This document shows, one piece after another, positions 61,039 to 64,000 of a stretch of 64,000 bases of DNA (position 1 is its first letter; every line of letters starts with the position of its first letter). Origin of the DNA: Clostridium estertheticum (lineage in GTDB: Bacteria; Bacillota; Clostridia; Clostridiales; Clostridiaceae); the NCBI RefSeq assembly GCF_026650985.1, contig NZ_CP086239.1, positions 868,001 to 932,000 of the forward strand, in the 5' to 3' direction. Both the position numbers and the translations under genes were made by a program. The notes beneath the pieces are model-generated. The model searched no databases, was not told the origin of the DNA, and was given only the letters and a program-made list of their open reading frames with translations.

Positions 61039-61602
61039 ATGGATAGTGTATATGTAAGTTGCCCTGAATTTGAAAATAAACGATTTAATTTAAGATTTAT
61101 TTCTATAGATGACTGTGATGGCTTATTAAAAGTATATTCTGATAAAAAAGCAGTTCCCTTATTTAATAGCGATAATTGTGGCGGAGATGATTTTCACTAT
61201 AATACACGTGAAAGAATGAAGCAGGCTATTGATTATTGGAAATTCGAGTATGACCGGAAAGGTTTTGTAAGATGGTCTATTGTAGATAAAAAAGATAATA
61301 TTGCAATTGGAACAATAGAGTTATTTCATAGAGATTCTAAAGATTATTTTAATAATTGCGGGCTTTTCCGTTTAGATTTGAGAAGTGATTATGAAACAAA
61401 AGTCAATATAATTGATATTTTAAAATTGATTATTGATAAAACTTATCAATTGTTTGAGTGTAACAGGATAGCAACAAAGGCACTTCCTACTGCAAGTGAA
61501 AGAGTAAAGGCTTTAAAGGAATTAGATTTTTTACCTACTGAAAATAAGTTGATTGGTCATGATGGGACGGAATATTCATCATACTATTTTAAAGATAGAT
61601 AA
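61039..61602 (+). CDS. GNAT-family N-acetyltransferase
   Basis: The start at 61039 follows AAAGGAG. The open frame upstream to 60910 lacks a site and may be a remnant. The protein of about 187 residues resembles RimJ/RimL-type acetyltransferases (RFNLRFISIDDCDGLLKVYS, RWSIVDKKDNIAIGTIELFH, CNRIATKALPTASERVKALK). The usual CoA loop Q/RxxGxG/A is replaced by RSDYETKVNII, so acetylation activity is uncertain. Confidence 0.75.
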   Translation: MDSVYVSCPEFENKRFNLRFISIDDCDGLLKVYSDKKAVPLFNSDNCGGDDFHYNTRERMKQAIDYWKFEYDRKGFVRWSIVDKKDNIAIGTIELFHRDSKDYFNNCGLFRLDLRSDYETKVNIIDILKLIIDKTYQLFECNRIATKALPTASERVKALKELDFLPTENKLIGHDGTEYSSYYFKDR

Positions 61603-61661
61603 ATTTTAATTTGTAGGTCTAATGTAACATAATTTTAAATTCAGTTCTGTCGTATCTTTCT

Positions 61662-61741
61662 TAGGTTCGTCATAAACAACTGTTAGAAGTACTAAAGAAA
61701 TTCGAGAAACTGGACAGGTTATGTCTATAATGGAAAGCTTA
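61662..61741 (+). repeat. RLCL/TATAAT dispersed repeat, copy 3
   Basis: The sequence encodes VRHKQLLEVLKKFEKLDRLC, Leu and stop, then continues TCTATAATGGAAAGCTTAA. Differences from copies 1 and 2 are mainly third-base or conservative changes. Confidence 0.6.
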
Positions 61742-61825
61742 AAAACTAATACTTAACATAGATAATGAGGGTGGTAAGAATATAAAAATAGTTAGAGTAA
61801 ACTTCAATGGTTAATATATATGCTA

Positions 61826-61936
61826 CTAGGAAATTGAATCATTTCTTATCTTAATTAATTCCTCTATACTAGGCTCGATATAGGGGGATTCCTCTGTTTT
61901 AATATCTTTGAAATTTAATTCATCATTTTTGACCAT
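61826..61936 (-). other. Possible 36-residue ORF, no ribosome site
   Basis: The minus frame reads MVKNDELNFKDIKTEESPYI and ends IEELIKIRNDSIS. The composition looks like real protein, but no Shine-Dalgarno precedes it. It is probably the remnant of a gene. Otherwise 61742-62055 is AT-rich and featureless. Confidence 0.3.
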
Positions 61937-62055
61937 GTGATTATTTATTGTAATTATAGTATAATTAAACAAATATTTTAATTTACAATAATTAAATATT
62001 ATCGATTATTGTAAATCGTATAAAACAAATTTAGTTAAATGGGGATGGAATAATA

Positions 62056-62589
62056 ATGATAGATTTATTTAGAGCGTTTTCTACAACAGAAGATTTTTTT
62101 TATGAAGGTGCATTTATTGCTAAAGTAAAATATCAGCGTTTCAAATCAAAATTAGATGAAGAAACTTATAGAAGTGAGCTTCTGAAAAGCAATGAAAAAC
62201 TTTGTATAGCAACCTGTAGCGGATATATTGAAAATGAAATTGCGGAAACATTAACTGTATATTTAATGATGAATGTAACTGTTAAAGAACCTGTTCAAAC
62301 AGAAACGATTCAAGAGAAAGAGACTTTATGGCATAATTTTTCAAAAGAAGAAATTGCAGATTTTAGTCATCTAACAGGAGATACAAATTCTATTCATCTT
62401 ACTGAGAATCCTGTTGTACAAGGGCTATTTATTTTGAAAGAACTTTGTAACACTACTAAAGCAAATAAAATAAAAGTAAAATATATTTATCCTGTTTATG
62501 GTGATAAACCAATTTATTTGAAACAAGAAGGAAATCTTATCAAGGGTTTTAGTAATGGGATATTATGCTTTAAAGCAACCATATTTTAA
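62056..62589 (+). CDS. MaoC-like hot-dog-fold protein
   Basis: This protein has 177 residues. The second half reads WHNFSKEEIADFSHLTGDTNSIHLTENPVVQGLFIL, the DxNxxH hydratase-dehydratase signature of MaoC/R-hydratases. The C-terminal IKVKYIYPVYGDKPIYL fits the fold. The first half resembles a second hot-dog domain. It may hydrate or deacylate acyl-thioesters. No fatty acid genes are adjacent. A GGGGATGG site is present. Confidence 0.72.
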   Translation: MIDLFRAFSTTEDFFYEGAFIAKVKYQRFKSKLDEETYRSELLKSNEKLCIATCSGYIENEIAETLTVYLMMNVTVKEPVQTETIQEKETLWHNFSKEEIADFSHLTGDTNSIHLTENPVVQGLFILKELCNTTKANKIKVKYIYPVYGDKPIYLKQEGNLIKGFSNGILCFKATIF

Positions 62590-62632
62590 AATATTCAATG
62601 TAATATAAATAGTGCATAAAGGGAGTGTTAAA

Positions 62633-62824
62633 ATGGATTCAGTGATGTCATGTATATTAGATCGTAGAAGTGTTCGGTCATATACTTCAAAAGAAGTAAG
62701 TAAAGATGCTGTTATACAAATATTAACTGCAGCTAATTGGGCTCCATCTGGTAACAATATGCAACCTTGGAGGTTCTCTGTAGTAATTAATAATAAAGAC
62801 ATGATATCTTTGAAAATATTGTAA
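62633..62824 (+). pseudogene. Nitroreductase N-terminal fragment
   Basis: ATG 62633 has a good AGGGAG site and encodes LDRRSVRSYTSKEVSKDAVI and then AANWAPSGNNMQPWRFSVV, the FMN-binding start of nitroreductases. It stops after 63 residues instead of about 170-200. The C-terminal two thirds are missing. Confidence 0.85.
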
Positions 62825-62861
62825 GTTGGTTATAAATTTAAAGATTAGGAGAAATAATAAA

Positions 62862-63431
62862 ATGAAAAGTACTAATATCTATGCTATTCATGGTTATACA
62901 TCTTCCAGCCACGCAGAATGGTTTCCATGGCTGAAAGAACAGTTTAAAAATAGTCCTGTTAAAATGGATATTCCCAATATGCCTGATTCCGGGGATCCAC
63001 ATCTTGAAACTTGGCTTAAACATCTTCGTAAAAATGTTTTGGATATTGATGAAAATACGATATTTATCGGTCATAGTCTTGGATGTGTTACGGTACTGCG
63101 CTATATTCTCGAAAAAAACATAAAAATCAAAGGTGCAATACTTGTTTCAGGTTTCATAAATGAAAATCCGATGGATGAACAAACAGAAGGCCTTCAAGAA
63201 TTTGTAGATGGATCACTTGACATGGCAGTAATAAAAAGTCTAATTTCATCAAGAATTGTTATTACTGCAACAGATGATGATATTGTCCCAACCGAAGCAA
63301 CACAAAAATTAGCCAAAGTGTTAGATGCAAATCTTATTATTCTTTCATCAGGAAAGCATTTTATTGCTCGTGATGGATATACTGATTTTCCTATTTTATT
63401 GAATGAAATCCAGAAATTGATTAACGATTAA
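62862..63431 (+). CDS. RBBP9/YdeN-family alpha/beta serine hydrolase
   Basis: The start at 62862 follows TTAGGAG. The N-terminal AIHGYTSSSHAEWFPWLKEQ and IPNMPDSGDPHLETW, the nucleophile elbow IFIGHSLGCVTVLRYI, acid in TATDDDIVP and base in SSGKHFIARDGYTDFP complete the triad. Length is 190. These small cytoplasmic hydrolases have unknown physiological substrates. Confidence 0.93.
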   Translation: MKSTNIYAIHGYTSSSHAEWFPWLKEQFKNSPVKMDIPNMPDSGDPHLETWLKHLRKNVLDIDENTIFIGHSLGCVTVLRYILEKNIKIKGAILVSGFINENPMDEQTEGLQEFVDGSLDMAVIKSLISSRIVITATDDDIVPTEATQKLAKVLDANLIILSSGKHFIARDGYTDFPILLNEIQKLIND

Positions 63432-63452
63432 TATTATCCTTATATATATTAT

Positions 63453-63632
63453 ATGAAAATCAAAAAAGTTATTAAACCGGCAGCAAGACTTGGAACAAGG
63501 TAACGTCGTGAGATGATGACCACTAGGATAGCTGCAGCATTAGGTGCGGATGCAATGGGAGAACATTTGGGTGGTGATGCAGACGGTATAGCTAATTCAA
63601 TTAGACAGGTTATGTCTATAATGGAAAAATGA
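63453..63632 (+). pseudogene. Unidentified short gene with in-frame TAA
   Basis: The frame reads MKIKKVIKPAARLGTR, TAA at 63501, then in the same frame RREMMTTRIAAALGADAMGE and HLGGDADGIANSIRQVMSIM, ending at 63632. G+C is a little higher than the surroundings and it lacks a ribosome site. The first residues resemble the start of GalU-type nucleotidyltransferases, but the rest does not. Its end contains the TTATGTCTATAATGGAAA block seen in other repeats. Confidence 0.4.
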
Positions 63633-63734
63633 ATATTTAATTGATGAGTGTAGGAAAAAAGAATAACAGAGATATGTCGACTATGCAAGAAAGTGTTAAT
63701 TTATTAAAATCTTTTTAAAGGGGAAAAAAAATAG

Positions 63735-64000
63735 ATGGATATTATTAAGGGGAAGAAACAAGACCTATCAGGCATTCTTGATATAATTTCTAACTGTATA
63801 AAACATATGGAGAGTCAAAGCATATATCAGTGGAATGAGTTTTATCCAAATTCGGATATTATTGAAAATGATATTAATAGTGAGCATTGTTATGTTTTAA
63901 AGGATAATGGCAAGTATATAGCATATGTTGCAATAAATGAAGAACAATCTCCAGAATACAGTCAAATAAACTGGTTTACTGATGGAATAAAGGTATTAGT
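63735..64000 (+). CDS. GNAT-like N-acetyltransferase, cut by the window edge
   Basis: ATG 63735 follows AAAGGGGAAA. The visible 88 residues (IKGKKQDLSGILDIISNCIK, YQWNEFYP, YVLKDNGKYIAYVAINEEQS) resemble the N-terminal part of GNAT enzymes. The CoA-binding loop lies beyond the window. Confidence 0.72.
   Translation, partial: MDIIKGKKQDLSGILDIISNCIKHMESQSIYQWNEFYPNSDIIENDINSEHCYVLKDNGKYIAYVAINEEQSPEYSQINWFTDGIKVL

Noticed and set aside
63453-63503. GalU (UTP-glucose-1-phosphate uridylyltransferase) N-terminus
   Set aside because: Only KPAARLGTR resembles GalU. The sequence after the stop continues in the same frame with unrelated text, so the short match is not enough.
40154-64000. Integron-like gene cassette array
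   Set aside because: No attC-like imperfect palindromes with RYYYAAC/GTTRRRY cores and no IntI-type integrase were seen; the recombinases are XerC-, IS91-helper- and RIT-type.
1-64000. CRISPR array, rRNA or tRNA genes
   Set aside because: No regularly spaced repeats, no Cas genes, and no cloverleaf or rRNA signature text noticed anywhere in the window.

Overview
The window is about 30% G+C, with strong purine-rich ribosome binding sites, ATG/GTG/TTG starts and a gene set (UppS, TsaC/Sua5, DHFR-ThyA, PepF, clostridial DUF families, HxlR/MerR/GntR/XRE regulators) typical of a Clostridium-like Firmicute. It is mostly an accessory stretch of a chromosome. Genes are short, usually single-gene or two-gene units. 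Several are broken remnants, and the mobile DNA belongs to three different transposition types.

1-16 kb holds metabolic and stress genes: a sugar acetyltransferase cut by the window edge, uppS, a HAD phosphatase, a YczE-like membrane protein, fructokinase, an XRE regulator with a membrane partner, and a ferredoxin-nitroreductase. At 6.0-8.8 kb a yjdF-type riboswitch precedes a DUF2992 (yjdF) gene that carries a frameshift and is split by an IS200/IS605 element (TnpA plus TnpB). An HxlR regulator diverges from an amidohydrolase. Then follow a Vat/CatB-type xenobiotic acetyltransferase, TsaC/Sua5, a GNAT, a metallo-beta-lactamase-fold protein, a flavodoxin, a DUF1737 protein and a MerR-TipAS regulator.

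16-31 kb contains an orphan TnpB-related protein, decayed fragments (amidase, alpha/beta hydrolase, SDR), an ACT-domain gene behind an attenuator-like leader, a methyltransferase-MarR pair, thyA-folA, MerR and AraC regulators, and a GntR-controlled ABC exporter whose promoter contains a perfect 43-bp palindrome. The leaders of thyA and the DUF1737 gene align without gaps and look like split ribosome binding sites bridged by a hairpin.

31-40 kb carries a two-component system with a Bcr-type ABC transporter, oligoendopeptidase F, a tandem glycine riboswitch ahead of a CycA-like permease, and a Suv3-like RNA helicase.

40-64 kb is a patchwork of unrelated single genes (terpenoid-cyclase-like, HD, GNATs, cupin, HNH nuclease, phosphodiesterase, hot-dog protein, small hydrolases) separated by dispersed repeats. 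Its centrepiece is a nested transposon. An IS91-type element (transposase plus helper tyrosine recombinase) has its helper gene interrupted by a RIT element with three overlapping tyrosine recombinases, 48-bp inverted repeats and a 6-bp target repeat. A second IS91 remnant and a decayed duplication of a neighbouring integrase locus lie at 56 kb. At least three families of short dispersed repeats recur: the MFVELCK micro-ORF, a two-hairpin element, and an RLCL/TATAAT unit.
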